This document shows, piece by piece, positions 32,351 through 43,893 of a stretch of DNA of 64,000 bases. The stretch comes from Adiantum capillus-veneris (lineage: Eukaryota > Streptophyta > Polypodiopsida > Polypodiales > Pteridaceae): the NCBI GenBank assembly GCA_014529385.2, contig CM043967.1, forward strand, positions 13,207,501 to 13,271,500, written 5' to 3'. The notes beneath the pieces are model-generated. The model made no database searches and had not been told where the DNA came from. It saw nothing but the letters and a program-made list of their open reading frames with translations. A program made the position numbers and the translations under genes. Within the stretch, counting starts at the first letter, position 1, and each line of letters opens with the position of its first letter.

Positions 32351-32385
<35 letters not shown>
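32351..32385. repeat. (CT)n microsatellite next to exon 2
   Basis: 35 bases of CT on the plus strand, hence (GA)n on the gene's sense strand, ending 22 bases before the exon 2 boundary. It is the left boundary of the LINE-E/F insertion. Confidence 0.95.
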
Positions 32386-32389
<4 letters not shown>

Positions 32390-32880
32390 AGTCTCTGCTG
32401 CTCTCCCCAAAGAAAACCTCAGCCCAGTGAAGACAAGCCCAAGGTAAGTGTATGCATCTGTATACTCTACAATCTCCTGACCATAAGTGAAAGTCGGTGC
32501 TGATCTCCTGATCCACTGAGGTGTGGTGTTAAACACAATAACCTTGGTTATACCAAGGTTTACAGATAATCCACTATCCTTTGCAAAACTGTGTAATGCA
32601 TCCAGCTATCGCAGCATACCCTTTGGTGAGTCAGAGATCAACACAATATCATCAGCATTTAACAACTATGGGATCCACGTCCCTACCAGCTGGGCACCTC
32701 TATCACCCTCTCTGTCAATGTAATCAGACACCTCATCAACATACATACCAAATAGAGTAGGAGACAATGGGCAACCTTGTTTCACCCCAATGGTGGAGTG
32801 AACTAAATTAGATATCCCCTCACGGGTGCGTACATGTCCCATCACTGATCTGTATAGAGCCATAATCCCCCAAATCAACA
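32386..32880 (-). pseudogene. LINE-E: inverted 5' part of a LINE insertion
   Basis: The minus strand carries LINE RT sequence: [36 protein letters not shown], a decayed catalytic strand (NADDIVL, about 32653-32673), then NTTPQWIRRSAPTFTYGQ and GLVFTGLRFSLGRAAETR. Its 5' end meets LINE-F head to head at about 32880, and its other end meets the (CT)n tract. This is the arrangement expected from twin priming of one LINE RNA. Confidence 0.8.
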
Positions 32881-33249
32881 CAATGGGCACGAAGATGGCT
32901 TTCTATAGAGAGCATCTTCTCCACCTCACACGAGATGGGTTTGTGATTCGACCCAGCTATATGGACACACACATATGTCTCATGGTTTGCGGTATGCCAT
33001 TGGTCAAATATGCACATCCTCACATCAGTTGGAGATTGAGACTAGTAGATTCAGAGGGATACCAGCAAACAGCAGGATATGCCGCTTACGCCAGCTAGAG
33101 CTAGAGATAGAGCTACATTACATGTCATTGCACAGTGTATTATAAGATACGGGGCCGCTTCCACTGCTTATTCAGAAAGGGTTTCGGTCCTTTCTCCAGG
33201 GTTATGAGTTATGAGGATCAGAGATGTCTTGGGCTATATCTACTTGAGC
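32881..33249 (+). pseudogene. LINE-F: ORF2 C-terminal part, left piece
   Basis: Starts [19 protein letters not shown] and runs through a decayed copy of the zinc-motif region (R.CRLRQLELEIELHYMSLH-like, about 33078-33130) to the TGAGC at 33245-33249, where Copia-6 is inserted. It continues at 38554. Confidence 0.8.
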
Positions 33250-33533
33250 TGTTAGGGAATAAAGGCCTAAGTGCCTTGTACTTATAACTTATAAGTTAAA
33301 AAGACTTATAAGTGAGGGGGCCCAAGTGTGAATGGCCCCCTAGTCACTTACTCATATACTCAAATATGAAGCCCAAAATGCATAGCGAGGCTTTCTTTCC
33401 CAGTTTTCAACGAGCTCTCTCTCTCTCTCTCTCACGTTCTTCTCTGCGTGTGCTTCTACAGCGCCTCTCTCCTCTTCTCCTTCACTCTCATTGCATAGGA
33501 CAGCAAGTGGGCTCTCTCTCCTGCTCCCCCACA
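33250..33533 (+). repeat. Copia-6 5' LTR
   Basis: TGTTAGGGAATAAAGG to CTCCCCCACA. It contains an inverted repeat (ACTTATAACTTATAAGT region, about 33287-33312) and a CT tract that is four bases longer than in the 3' LTR. Confidence 0.95.
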
Positions 33534-33535
33534 CA

Positions 33536-33547
33536 TGGTATCAGAGC
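33536..33547 (+). other. Copia-6 primer-binding site
   Basis: TGGTATCAGAGC, two bases after the LTR end; complementary to initiator tRNA-Met. Confidence 0.94.
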
Positions 33548-34088
33548 TTTAGGGTTTCCAAGAGAGCCATCTTCGCAACACAGATCAGAATTCTGTTTTT
33601 GCTCGCTGCAGTAAGGATATTCAACCGTTTTCGATCAACTCTGTCGCGAAGGGATCCTCTCACCGTGTAGAATCGACCTCCGGTGACAGTTTCCCCAAAA
33701 TTAGGGTTTCAAAAACTGGCGAACAGCAGCCTATTTCTGCTGAAATTGACCAATTTCGGGGTCAATTTGATGCAATTTCATTAGGGCAAGTCTCACAGGT
33801 CAATCTTACAGGTGTTTCCACCAACGAGGTTCTGAAAATTCAGCAAAACAGGTGTTTACAGGTCTGATTTTTGCCCTAAAACAGGGAATTTCAGCAAGCA
33901 AATGATGTATACACCTTGTGGAAACCTTTGGTAAGGGTTTGGCAGCGAATGTACGCTGTTTTGGGGTGATTTCGCGTGAAATTTGCTCGCTGTTTTTCTG
34001 TAACAGCAAGCTGTTTTTAGCCCGATTGCGCACATTTGGGCGTGTTTAGGTCAGCAAAACAGGGTTTCAGTGTTTGCAATCACTCAGA

Positions 34089-37000
34089 ATGGCTTCTCGC
34101 AGTGAAAGTGGCAATTTGTTGCACATTCGCAAGCTTGAAGGTGCCCATAACTTTGCTATATGGAAGAAGCAATGTTATAATGTGATGTTGCAGAAGAAAC
34201 AGGCGAAACCTATTAAGTTACAGGGTGTGAAACCGGTTGATATGGAGGTTGAAAAATGGGAAGAAGTGGACGAGTTGGCTCGCTCCACGATCATGCTTTC
34301 GGTGTCTGACAATTTACTCTTCAATGTAGAGAATGAGCAGACAGCATGGGGCATGTGGAAGCGTTTAGACGAGTTGTATGCACAGCAGAGTGCTGCCAGT
34401 AAAGTGTATTGGCTCAAGAAGCTTATGGATCTCCGCATGAAGGAGGGCACGCACATGTCGGTGCACCTCAATGAATTCAATTCTATTTTCAGCCAACTGA
34501 CAGAGCTAAAATTCACGATTGATGAGGAGTTCAAAGCTACTTTTCTGCTATGCACATTGCCCAAGAGTTGGGATGTATTCCGGACAGCTCTTAGTAACTC
34601 AAGTGCGTCACTTAAGTATGCAGATGTAGAGAGTTCTCTCCTGATGGAAGAGATGAACAGGAAGAACACCACAGGTGGGTCTTCTAATCCATTGCACTTG
34701 AGAGGCAGGTCTCAACAGAGGGAGAAATCTGACAGTAAGGACAGGGCACGCAGCAAATCTCGTAGGAAAGATGTTGTGTGTCATCATTGTGGAAAGAAAG
34801 GGCATTATAAACGGGAATGCTATGAGTGGAAGAAAGAGAAGAACAAGGGTGCTGAAACTGATGCAAAGGACAAGGGAAATGCCAAGAAGAGCACTGTGTT
34901 GATTGAGGAAATCAATGTTGCTAGTAGTTGTGACAGTGACAGCAGCACTGATGTACTCAATGCCTCTTCTGTGGATGCACATACCCTTGCTATGGGTTCT
35001 GATGTGGACATGCATACTTGGATTCTTGATTCAGGTGCCTCCTTTCATGTAACACCTCATAGGGATTGGTTTACACAGTACTCAGGTGAGGTGCAGGGCA
35101 CTGTTTATTTGGGAGACAACTATGCATGTGACATTGCAAGTATTGGCAGTGTCCAGTTTTCCTTTGCTGATGGTATGACTTTTGTTTTACACAAAGTGCG
35201 TCATGTGCCACAACTCAAGAAGAGTTTGATTAGTACAGGGCAGCTAGATGATGCAGGCTATCACACCACTTTTGGTGATAGCAAGTGGAAAATTTGTAAA
35301 GGGGCCCGGATTGTAGCCAAGGGTTGTAAATCGGACACTTTGTATCCTTTGCATGTATCTAGTGTGCGTGACCATGTTGTCGCCGTAACCGAGCAGCCAA
35401 GTGTTTCTTTGTGGCATGGCCGGTTGGGACACATGAGTAAAAGAGGAATGCAAACTCTGTCTCGTTGTGGTTATTTGCCGTGTTTGAGGTATGCTGATTT
35501 TTCTCATTGTGAGCACTGTATTTATGGTAAGCACAGTCAAACACCGCACAAAAGGTCAGTTTCTTTGAAGTCTGACAGGTTAGACTTAGTGCATTCCGAT
35601 GTATGTGAAATGCCACAGTTGTCCTTAGGGGGAAAGAAATATTTTGTCTCGTTTATCGATGATGCTACACGTAAGGTGTGGGTGTATCCAATACGTGCTA
35701 AAAGCGATGTTTTGGATACTTTCAAGAAGTTTCTTGCGTTTGTTGAGAATCAAACTGACAAGAAGCTTAGGTCTTTACGCTCAGACAATGGGGGGAAGTA
35801 TGTATCAAAAGCATTTATTAACTTTTGTGCTACTAAAGGTATTAAAAGAGAGCTCACGGCTCCTTTTAATCCCTCTCAGAATGGAGTTGCAGAGAGGTTG
35901 AACCGGACTATCCAGGAGAAAGTTCGGAGTATGCTGTCACATGCTGCATTACCTCATGGTTTTTGGGCAGAAGCTGTACAAACAGCTATTCACTTGATTA
36001 ATCGCTCACCTAGCAAGGCTTTGGGTGGAAAGGTGCCTGAGGAGGTGTGGTCTGGCAAGCCACCCTCATATGCACATTTAAGAGTGTTTGGTTGTGAGGC
36101 CTATGTTCACATCCGGAGTGAACTGCGCACCAAACTAGAACCAAAGTCTCATAAATGCATTTTCCTAGGATATGGTGAGGATGGTGAAATGGGGTATAGA
36201 TTATGGGATCCCGCATTACGGAAAATCATACGCAGCAATGATATCATCTTCAATGAGAATTGCATGCACAAACAGCCCACAAAGGTCGAGGAAGTGCGCC
36301 GGGTTGTTTTTCGTGAAGATGTTACATATGGATAGCCAAGAAGGCCCAATGTTCAGCAGCCTTTACATGCTGAAAATGGTGCTGAAAATCAGCCATTAGC
36401 TGCTGAAAATCAGCCCCAACAAGTTGCCATTGATGCACCACAGGTAGGGGAACAGGTTGATGCTCCTAGACCACCCGTTGTTGCGATGCAACCGGCTGAA
36501 CAGCCTGCTGTTTTTGATGGTTTACAGGCTGAAAATCCACCTGTCATGGATCATTGGGTGCGTAGGTCTACTCGGGTGACAAGGCCCCCCGATAGATATG
36601 AACCGTCTTTGGACTATGTCATGCTTACTGATTGTGGTGAGCCGTCTTGCTATAAAGAGGCTATGCAACGGGAAGACAGTAAGAAATGGTTCAAAGCAAT
36701 GGTTTCGGAAATGCAGTCTTTGGAGAAAAACCATACATGGGACTTGGTTGATTTGCCTAAAGGGCATAACGCTCTGCCATGTAAATGGGTTTACAAGACC
36801 AAGGTCACATCTGATGCTTCTTCTAAGTACAAGGCACGTTTGGTTGCTAAAGGGTACAAGCAAAAGCATGGTGTTGATTTTGATGAGATTTTTTCTCCTG
36901 TTGTAAAGCTTGCCACATTACGTCTTGTTCTAGGCCTGGTTGCTTCTGAAGATATGGAGTTAAAGCAAATGGATGCCAAAACAGCGTTTTTGCATGGTGA

Positions 37001-38189
37001 TTTGCTTGAGATGATCTATATGATGCAGCCAGAAGGTTTTGTGTCAAAGGGGCAAGAGAAGAAAGTATGTAGACTCTTGAAGAGCTTGTATGGTTTGAAA
37101 CAGTCTCCCCGTGCATGGTATCACAAGTTTGATACATTCATGAGGTCTCAAGGATACAAAAGAAGTAATTCTGATCACTGTTTGTATATCAAAACGGCAA
37201 GTGATGGATCTCTTCTATTGCTGATTTTGTATGTTGATGACATGCTTATTGCGGGTAACAATGTCACAGAGTTGGATGGACTACAGCAAAGCTTAAAGAA
37301 TCGCTTTGACATGCAGGATCTTGGTAATGCTAATCATATTTTGGGCATGCGTATCTCTCGAGATAGGATCAACAGGCGTCTGTATCTATCTCAACGAGAT
37401 TATGTCAATAAGGTGCTACATCGTTTTCATATGGATGGGGGAAAGGCACTTGGTACTCCGCTGCCTCCATATGTAAAACTGATTGCACATGACTGCCCAA
37501 ACACAGATGACATGCGGGCTGAAATGGCCAAGATTCCTTATGCATCAGCCGTTGGCAGTTTGATGTATGCTATGGTTGCTACACGTCCGGACATTGCATT
37601 TGCGGTGAGAGTGGTAAGCAGGTACATGAGCAATCCTGGCAAAAAGCATTGGGAAGCAGTGAAGTGTATCTTGAGATACTTGAAAGGCACTAAAGACTTG
37701 TGCATTTGTTTTGGGAAGAGTGAGACATCTGTGCATGGCTTCACAGATGCAGATTTTGCTGGACATCCAGATTGCAGGAAGTCTACCTCTGGATATGTGT
37801 TTACATTCACAGGAGGTGCAGTTTCTTGGATTTCTAGACTGCAAAAATGTGTTGCTTTGTCTACCACTGAGGCTGAGTATGTGGCTGCCACTGAGGCATG
37901 CAAAGAAGCTTTGTGGCTCATGCGTTTGGTAGAAGAGCTTGGCATTAAGTCACCGGTTCCTGTGCTACACTGTGATAGTCAGAGTGCTATTATGCTTGCA
38001 AGGAATCCTGTTTTTCATGCCAAGACAAAGCACATAGAGGTGAAGTATCATTTTATCAGGAGTGTGCTTGATGACAAGAGCATTACACTTGTCAAGGTGC
38101 ACACAGATGACAACCCTGCAGATATTTTGACCAAGAGTCTTCCAGCAGAGCGGTTTGCATATTGCCGACAGATGATGGGTGTTGGATGA
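34089..38189 (+). pseudogene. Copia-6 gag-pol polyprotein, one internal stop
   Basis: Start at ATG 34089 (MASRSESG), after a 541-base leader. Domains in order: gag (about residues 10-210), CCHC knuckle CHHCGKKGHYKREC (about 34776-34819), protease ILDSGASFHVTP (about 35025), GAG-pre-integrase LWHGRLGHMSKRG with H-C-C, integrase core with HSDV, SDNGG and NGVAERLNRT for the D-D-E triad (35590-35910), reverse transcriptase with KARLVAKGYKQK, LKQMDAKTAFLHG and the catalytic YVDD (about 37230), and RNase H with STTEAEYVA, HCDSQSAI and HIEVKYHFIR. Order PR-INT-RT-RH marks it as Ty1/copia. The only clear break is TAG at 36333-36335, where Copia-7 has CAG; the frame then stays open to TGA at 38187. 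Copia-7 reads E where this copy has K in DNGGKY. Confidence 0.93.
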
Positions 38190-38268
38190 GTAAGTGCATG
38201 ATCAGCTGTTGTATCATAGTTAGCTGATTCTTTGATCTCCCAAGGTACATTGCCTTTAGGTGGGAGGT

Positions 38269-38548
38269 TGTTAGGGAATAAAGGCCTAAGTGCCTTGTAC
38301 TTATAACTTATAAGTTAAAACGACTTATAAGTGAGGGGGCCCAAGTGTGAATGGCCCCCTAGTCACTTACTCATATACTCAAAGATGAAGCCCAAAATGC
38401 ATAGCGAGGCTTTCTTTCCCAGTTTTCAACGAGCTCTCTCTCTCTCTCACGTTCTTCTCTGCGTGTGCTTCTACAGCGCCTCTCTCCTCTTCTCCTTCAC
38501 TCTCATTGCATAGGACAGCAAGTGGGCTCTCTCTCCTGCTCCCCCACA
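38269..38548 (+). repeat. Copia-6 3' LTR
   Basis: 280 bp, same ends as the 5' LTR, preceded by the purine tract and followed by TGAGC. Confidence 0.95.
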
Positions 38549-38553
38549 TGAGC

Positions 38554-38944
38554 TACAGAGATATAGGGACACTTCACTGGGGAGAGCTAGAGAGCTTTTC
38601 ACTAGATATGGGACAGCCAGAGGAGCAGCCATCACTGCAGAGCTTGGCCCACACTCATTCGACCACTACCGGCACTCTCATTGACCGAGCACCAGAGCTA
38701 CGAAGATCCAGACGGCCACGATTGAGGAGAGAGGCTACACAGCATCGACAGAGATTACAACAAAAGATTCGAGCCATACTCTCTCTCAACATCCAGAGTA
38801 CAGATGAGGATGGATTCTAGTAGTAGTAGTATTTTTGTTCTATTTCTTTTGTACCCAGACATGGTATAAGATTCACTAGTTACAGATTGGTCTCATAGGT
38901 CATTTTGGCCTTTTGAAGACATTAATATAACATTTCATTTCATT
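38554..38944 (+). pseudogene. LINE-F: right piece with 3' tail
   Basis: Continues the ORF2 C-terminus ([20 protein letters not shown]) after Copia-6. A stop is at 38818-38820, and the tail GGTCTCATAGGTCATTTTGG with TTTCATTTCATTTC ends at the CT tract 38945-38959. Confidence 0.85.
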
Positions 38945-38959
38945 TCTCTCTCTCTCTCT
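38945..38959. repeat. Short CT tract after LINE-F tail
   Basis: 15 bases of TC repeat directly after the LINE tail; the right-hand counterpart of 32351-32385. Confidence 0.85.
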
Positions 38960-39017
38960 GGATAGATCATTAAGGTCCCTTGGGATAGTTTCCTACGATG
39001 TTAAAATTCTCTACTTC

Positions 39018-39037
39018 TCCTTCTCCTCCTCCTCCTC

Positions 39038-39133
<96 letters not shown>
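39018..39133. repeat. (TCC)n and (CT)n microsatellite
   Basis: A short TCC repeat followed by about 93 bases of CT, directly upstream of the LINE-B 5' region. Confidence 0.97.
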
Positions 39134-39135
<2 letters not shown>

Positions 39136-39722
39136 CCCGCCCCCCTCGCACTCTCTCGCTCTCCCCCTCTGCAGCCCCACCCCACGCTCCCCCCCCCCCC
39201 TTGCTGCCCCATGTGTAGAGAGAGAACCTGGAGAAAAAGAAAGCGTAGAGAGAGAAAACTTGCGCACGTAGAAGAAAAGAAAGAAAGATATATTAACGTT
39301 TCGAAAGAGCCAAAATGGCCCATGAGACAAGAAACTATACATCTGGTAATACATCTCTCGTCTACTGAAACAGAAAAAAGATCTACTCAACATCATAGTG
39401 ATGTTTGAGTCTACAAAGCTAAAACTAAGCTAAAACTGAGAATATGTACAAATACATGACTGATCCCATCCAAATCTGACCATCAACTTCTATCTCCCTA
39501 TCCTCTATCCCAGGATATCCCAGATGGGTAGACCCAGTATAGAGAGGCCGCTGAAAGGTGGCACTCGTCTCCGATGTCGAGCGATGATGCCTCTGATTTG
39601 GTGCAAATGGCGGGGTCTTGGTCGAGGCCCGGGTGGTCGAGGACGGCGAGTACGACCCTGTGCAATGGCCTAATCAAGACGGACTCCTCTAGAGAGAGAG
39701 AGCGTAAAGAGAACCTGCATGC

Positions 39723-39768
<46 letters not shown>

Positions 39769-39856
39769 TCTCTTCCTCTCCCTCTCCTTTTGCGGCCTTC
39801 AACAAAATGGTAAGGATGATCCTATGGATGATGCCATTTAAAAATGCAAGGAAGAA

Positions 39857-40704
39857 ATGAGCGAGTCCATCAACAAGATTAATCGCCACCTTCTAGGTAC
39901 TATAAAGGCACTCAACGAGCGCGTGTTGGCACAGGAAAGCACGATACATACACTTGAGGATCATGTGAAGGCCCAAGATGAGAAAATCGCACTACTCAAG
40001 AAAGAGCTTGCAGAGGTGCGATCGCAAAATGTACTCGAAGAAGGAGAGCTTCAACCCTCAGTAGTTGAAGAGCTTAACACGATTAAAGAACAAGTGCGAG
40101 CCATCAAAGAAGGTGAGGAGCAACAAAAAGAAATGACGACCTCGTGGGTAGATATCATCACAAAGACCCAACAAAAAGCAGAAGAGGCCGAGAAATGGGT
40201 CGAGATCGTCAAGAAGGAAAGGGCAAGGAAATAACCCCCACACCAACCATCATTAACCTGACACTAGAAGAGGAGCAAAGGAGACGTGTGCGGGCCTTAC
40301 ACGTCATGATATGTGGCCTCAGAGACCGAGATAATGTGGATGAAGAGGTGAAAGAACCCATGACTATGGTGGGGGTTAATGAGCAGACGCATACGAGGGC
40401 TTGGAGAGTGGGCAATAAGAAAAGTGGGAGCAAGGGGGAAACCTCGAAGGAAAGGGCACTCATCCTCTGTTTCCCCTCCATGGAAGCGAAGAAGGAATTC
40501 TTGAAGAAGAGACTGACTCTAAAGAAGACAGGCATCTTTCTTGGAGATAACCTCACCCTCTCGCAGATTGCTCATATGCAAGAGGTGATGCCGCAAATTA
40601 GAGCGGCAAGGGAAAAAGGGAAGATTGCTTTTTATCGGGATGGAAGGGTGCGATATTGGAGCGACTCTCCGCATGACGGTGCGAGACCTACGGGACCACA
40701 CTAA
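39857..40704 (+). pseudogene. LINE-B ORF1 (coiled-coil RNA-binding protein, frameshifted)
   Basis: ORF1 of LINEs binds the element RNA in the cytoplasmic particle. From 39857 the first about 115 residues are a heptad-rich coiled coil (LNERVLAQESTIHTLEDHVK, then LKKELAEVRSQ and EELNTIKEQVRAIKEG). The frame shifts by one near 40200-40235, and the second part (LHVMICGLRDRDNVDEEV, ERALILCFPSMEAKKEFLKK, ILGDNLTL-like, REKGKIAFYRDGRV) looks like the RRM-like and C-terminal domains of L1-type ORF1p. This assignment is by pattern only. It ends three bases before the ORF2 frame. Confidence 0.65.
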
Positions 40705-40706
40705 AG

Positions 40707-42540
40707 ATGGTAGCCTGGAATTGTAATGGGTCACTCCGTCTTGATGTAGGTGTCTTTGAGGATGGTTTCACTCGGAGAGAAATCATTTTCTATTCGGAGA
40801 CACATCAAGCCCCTGGGCAATCCATGCCACAAGTGAGCGGATATAGATGGGAGACTGCTTGCAGACAGGAGACCAGATTGGAGCATCAAGGACGGGGCTC
40901 AGGGGGAGTGGCAGTTTTATTCAGGGAGGAGTTGCATCCATTGATATATATAGCGCGCAGGGATGAGCAAGCTAGGTACATGTGGATGAGGCTAAGGGTA
41001 GAGACAGGCAGATACCTCTACATTGCTATTTGTTACTTTCCTCCTAATATTTCAGTATATGCATCACCTAAAGGACAGTCCCCCTTCGCTATTTTGGATA
41101 ATGACATATGGGATTTTTCCAAGGATGGTGACATTATCATATTAGGGGACTTCAATGCTAGGACTGCCCATCACCAGACAGTATTTTATGATACTTCCGA
41201 GGAGATGCTCAGGGAGTTGGACGTTACAAAGATGGGCCTATCCAGACTTTCACAAGATGAGCAGTACACTGAGTATGGTAGATACTTGATAGATATGGGA
41301 ACTGCACATAGATTGGCCATTTTGAATGGCCTACAAAAATTTTCTACAGCTGGAGGTTTTACATGCTTTCCACATCGACATGGTGCTAGTACAGTGGATT
41401 ATGTTATGGCCCAGCCACGTCTCATTCCATTCTTTCAAGATTTCATGGTGGGGACTAGGCCAGTTGGAGTAGCAATTGATTATGCTATTTTGTCTTTCAC
41501 TCTTACGTTTCAGTTCAGCACAGCTCCATTAGGAGAGGTCCCCACACACTCGGTATACCTTCGTGAGGGAGACGGATTCTGTGTATATGAATGAGATATA
41601 CAGGCAGCTATGCACTCAGGAGCCGGGACGGCCACTAGATGAAGCCACTCAGATATTGACAGAGATGCTCCATGATGCAACATCAGAGGCATACCCCCAC
41701 AGCAAACCTACACGGAGACGATCGGGGAGCATGCCCCAGAACAACTGGTATGATGAGGAGTGTAGAGAGACAAGGATCAAATTACAGAGGGAAGTGCTCA
41801 TGGGTATTACCACACATAGACAGTCACGGATCATCTTTCGCTGCCTAGTGCGACGAAAGAAAAGGGCTTATCTATCCTACCTAGCTAGAGCGGTATCTGT
41901 ATCAGCTATTTATGAGTCAAGACTCGGGCGAAGCATGGAGGCTATTCCATGAGCATTCATCACCACCTGTCGTCAACTCCACAAAGACATGGGGGAATAT
42001 GCCACATCTCTCTACACAGCATCAGGGAACCACCTTTGCTAGACCCACTGGAGACATGCCCTGAGACATCTACTTTCTTTACTGCACAGAGGGTAAGGAA
42101 ATCCATTGACAGGATAAAGACAGGGAGAGCACATGATCATGATGGTCTAGTAGCAGAGCACTTCATCCATGCCAGAGATATGTTTGCAGAGCTTCTTGCT
42201 ATGATGTTTGATCGCGCCATGTATGAAGGCTTTCCTGAGACTTGGAGTATGTCTACGATTGTGCCTATTTTCAAGTCATAAGATCCCATGATTCCCGGGA
42301 ATTATCGCACCATCATGGTTGGTCACACATTGGCTAGGCTGTATGCATCCGTTCTTGAGCAGGAGCTGAGTAGATGGGCAGAGCGAGAGGGCATACGAGC
42401 ACCAGGGCAAGCAAGATTCAAGAGAGGTTTCTCCACTCTTGAACAGATTCTGACACTCAGAGCTATTATTGAGGAGGGTAGACACCATGGCAAGAGGATC
42501 TAATATAGCTTTATGGATTTCCGCAAAGCTTTTGACACAA
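40707..42540 (+). pseudogene. LINE-B ORF2: endonuclease and start of RT
   Basis: The APE-type endonuclease is nearly intact (40707-41594): MVAWNCNGS for the first Asn motif, [28 protein letters not shown]. The catalytic histidine near the end is tyrosine here (IDYAILS; LINE-A has VDHALLS), so the copy is probably inactive. The frame shifts near 41560 into a linker (41563-41952) and again near 41950, then [35 protein letters not shown] and FKRGFSTLEQILTLRAI of the RT, with a stop at 42501. It ends at 42540. Confidence 0.85.
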
Positions 42541-42746
42541 TAATACATCATGATACAACTAAACTCAAAAAACCCCATAGGGATATAACACGGAATAAGG
42601 GAAAAACTCCAGCTAGTACAATGTTGTATATGAGCAGAAAATGTGATCGACGAGCTCACTACTCCTACTCTCCCCCCGACCTGCCCCCCTGTTCTTGTGG
42701 TTCTTTCCTTGAGTGATACAGAACACTGCAAAAGCTCTAATACCAA
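42541..42746 (-). mobile_element. Leader remnant of LTR X2 element
   Basis: Read on the minus strand, the LTR is followed by TTGGTATTAGAGC, a primer site with one change from the tRNA-Met complement, then the family leader through AGAACCACAA, then unassigned sequence up to the junction with LINE-B. Confidence 0.6.
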
Positions 42747-43893
42747 TGTTAGGTGCAGCGGAATAAATGTTTGCGCTTTGCTCAAGATGAGTGCTCCGAA
42801 CTGTGCTCAAGGTTCCTTTCAGTTCTTATGGAAGGGAGAGCCTTCCGTTCTTAATGAGAGTATGCTATGATCACAAACAAAGTGAATGGACACTGTGCGT
42901 GCAAGTGTATGAGACTGAGAGATAGAGAGAGAAGAGAGATACAACACTAGAGACATTGTAAAACCCTCCTCCGAAGGCCCCACTCTTGTCGACGAGAGTG
43001 GTCTCCTTATGATTGCACAAGTGGTACAATACAGATGCAATGGATTGATGCAACTTGGGACTATGCCGATGATGACGACGGTGATGACGACGACGACTTT
43101 AGGGCTGAAATCTGTGGTCTTCTATCTACTAAAAATCTGCTAATCTTTGGGCTGTTTTGGGTGGCTGAAAATGACTGTTTTGGCTGCGTTTTCGAGGGCT
43201 GAAAATGGGGGTCTTCTGCAACCAACTAGGGCTGAATCTGCTGCTTCTAATGCTTGCTGAAAACGCTGAACCAACTGCTGCAAATGGGCTGAAAACCAAA
43301 AACGCTGGGCTGCCTGCTAGCGTTAGTGAAAAACGCTGAACATGGGGGATGTTGGCGATCATGGGACTCTGCAAACGCCAGGGCTTGGGGGATTGTTGGC
43401 AGCCAAGCAATGTTGAAAACGCCAAGGCTAGGGGAGGTACTGTTGGAGAAAACGCTAGGGTGAAGGAGATGCTGGCGGGAAGGTGCTTGAGGGTTCTTGT
43501 TGAGAAGATGCCTGTTGAGCGGGAAGCTCCTGCTGCCTCTTCTGCCAGAAAGTGCTAACTTGGGTTTGCTTATATATTAACTTAGCAAAATTGCCCTACC
43601 TACTTTTGTTGGGAAGTCACTTAAAAATAATAAGTGAAAAATATCAAAAATAGGGAAAATAGGCTAAATGCACTGGAAAAATCCCCTAACTGATTCTAAT
43701 GGACTCTGATGGGATTACTGATGATCATGTTGTGTGCAACCAGAGGATATGCATCTATGCTAAGTGACTAGGCATGCACGGTCTACGAATAGACTCACAA
43801 ACGTGCCAGATCACTTCTAATCTAGACTTGACTCGACTGACTGAACCCTGATCATGTTGTAGCTTGTCCACGGACTGGATGTGTCACGTGACA
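42747..43893 (-). mobile_element. LTR of family X, copy X2
   Basis: 1,147 bp. On the plus strand it begins TGTTAGGTGCAGC and ends TGTCACGTGACA, i.e. an LTR running from TGTCACGTGACA to CACCTAACA on the minus strand. Close to X3 (54095-55235); most differences are a (GAC)n length change near 43075 and scattered bases. Confidence 0.85.

Larger units (their letters stand above)
33250..38548 (+). mobile_element. Copia-6, near-intact Ty1/copia element, TSD TGAGC
   Basis: 5' LTR 33250-33533 and 3' LTR 38269-38548 differ by about two substitutions and a CT-repeat length change, so insertion was recent. The primer-binding site is at 33536, the purine tract AGGTGGGAGGT at 38258-38268, and TGAGC duplications lie at 33245-33249 and 38549-38553. 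One long gag-pol frame is broken by a single stop. It interrupts LINE-F. Copia-7 (60202-64000, minus) is a close relative. Confidence 0.97.
39134..42540 (+). mobile_element. LINE-B, with ORF1 and most of ORF2
   Basis: The most complete LINE here: a 5' UTR of about 720 bases (with its own GA tract at 39729-39766), ORF1, endonuclease and the start of the reverse transcriptase. It is cut at FRKAFDTI (about 42540), where leader sequence of LTR X2 begins. The remainder of ORF2 and the tail are missing. The exact 5' end is not certain; I place it at the end of the (CT)n tract. Confidence 0.8.

Noticed and set aside
34089-38189. Stop at 36333 as evidence of separate gag-integrase and RT genes
   Set aside because: Copia-7 has a sense codon at the same place and copia elements encode one polyprotein; a point mutation is the simpler reading.
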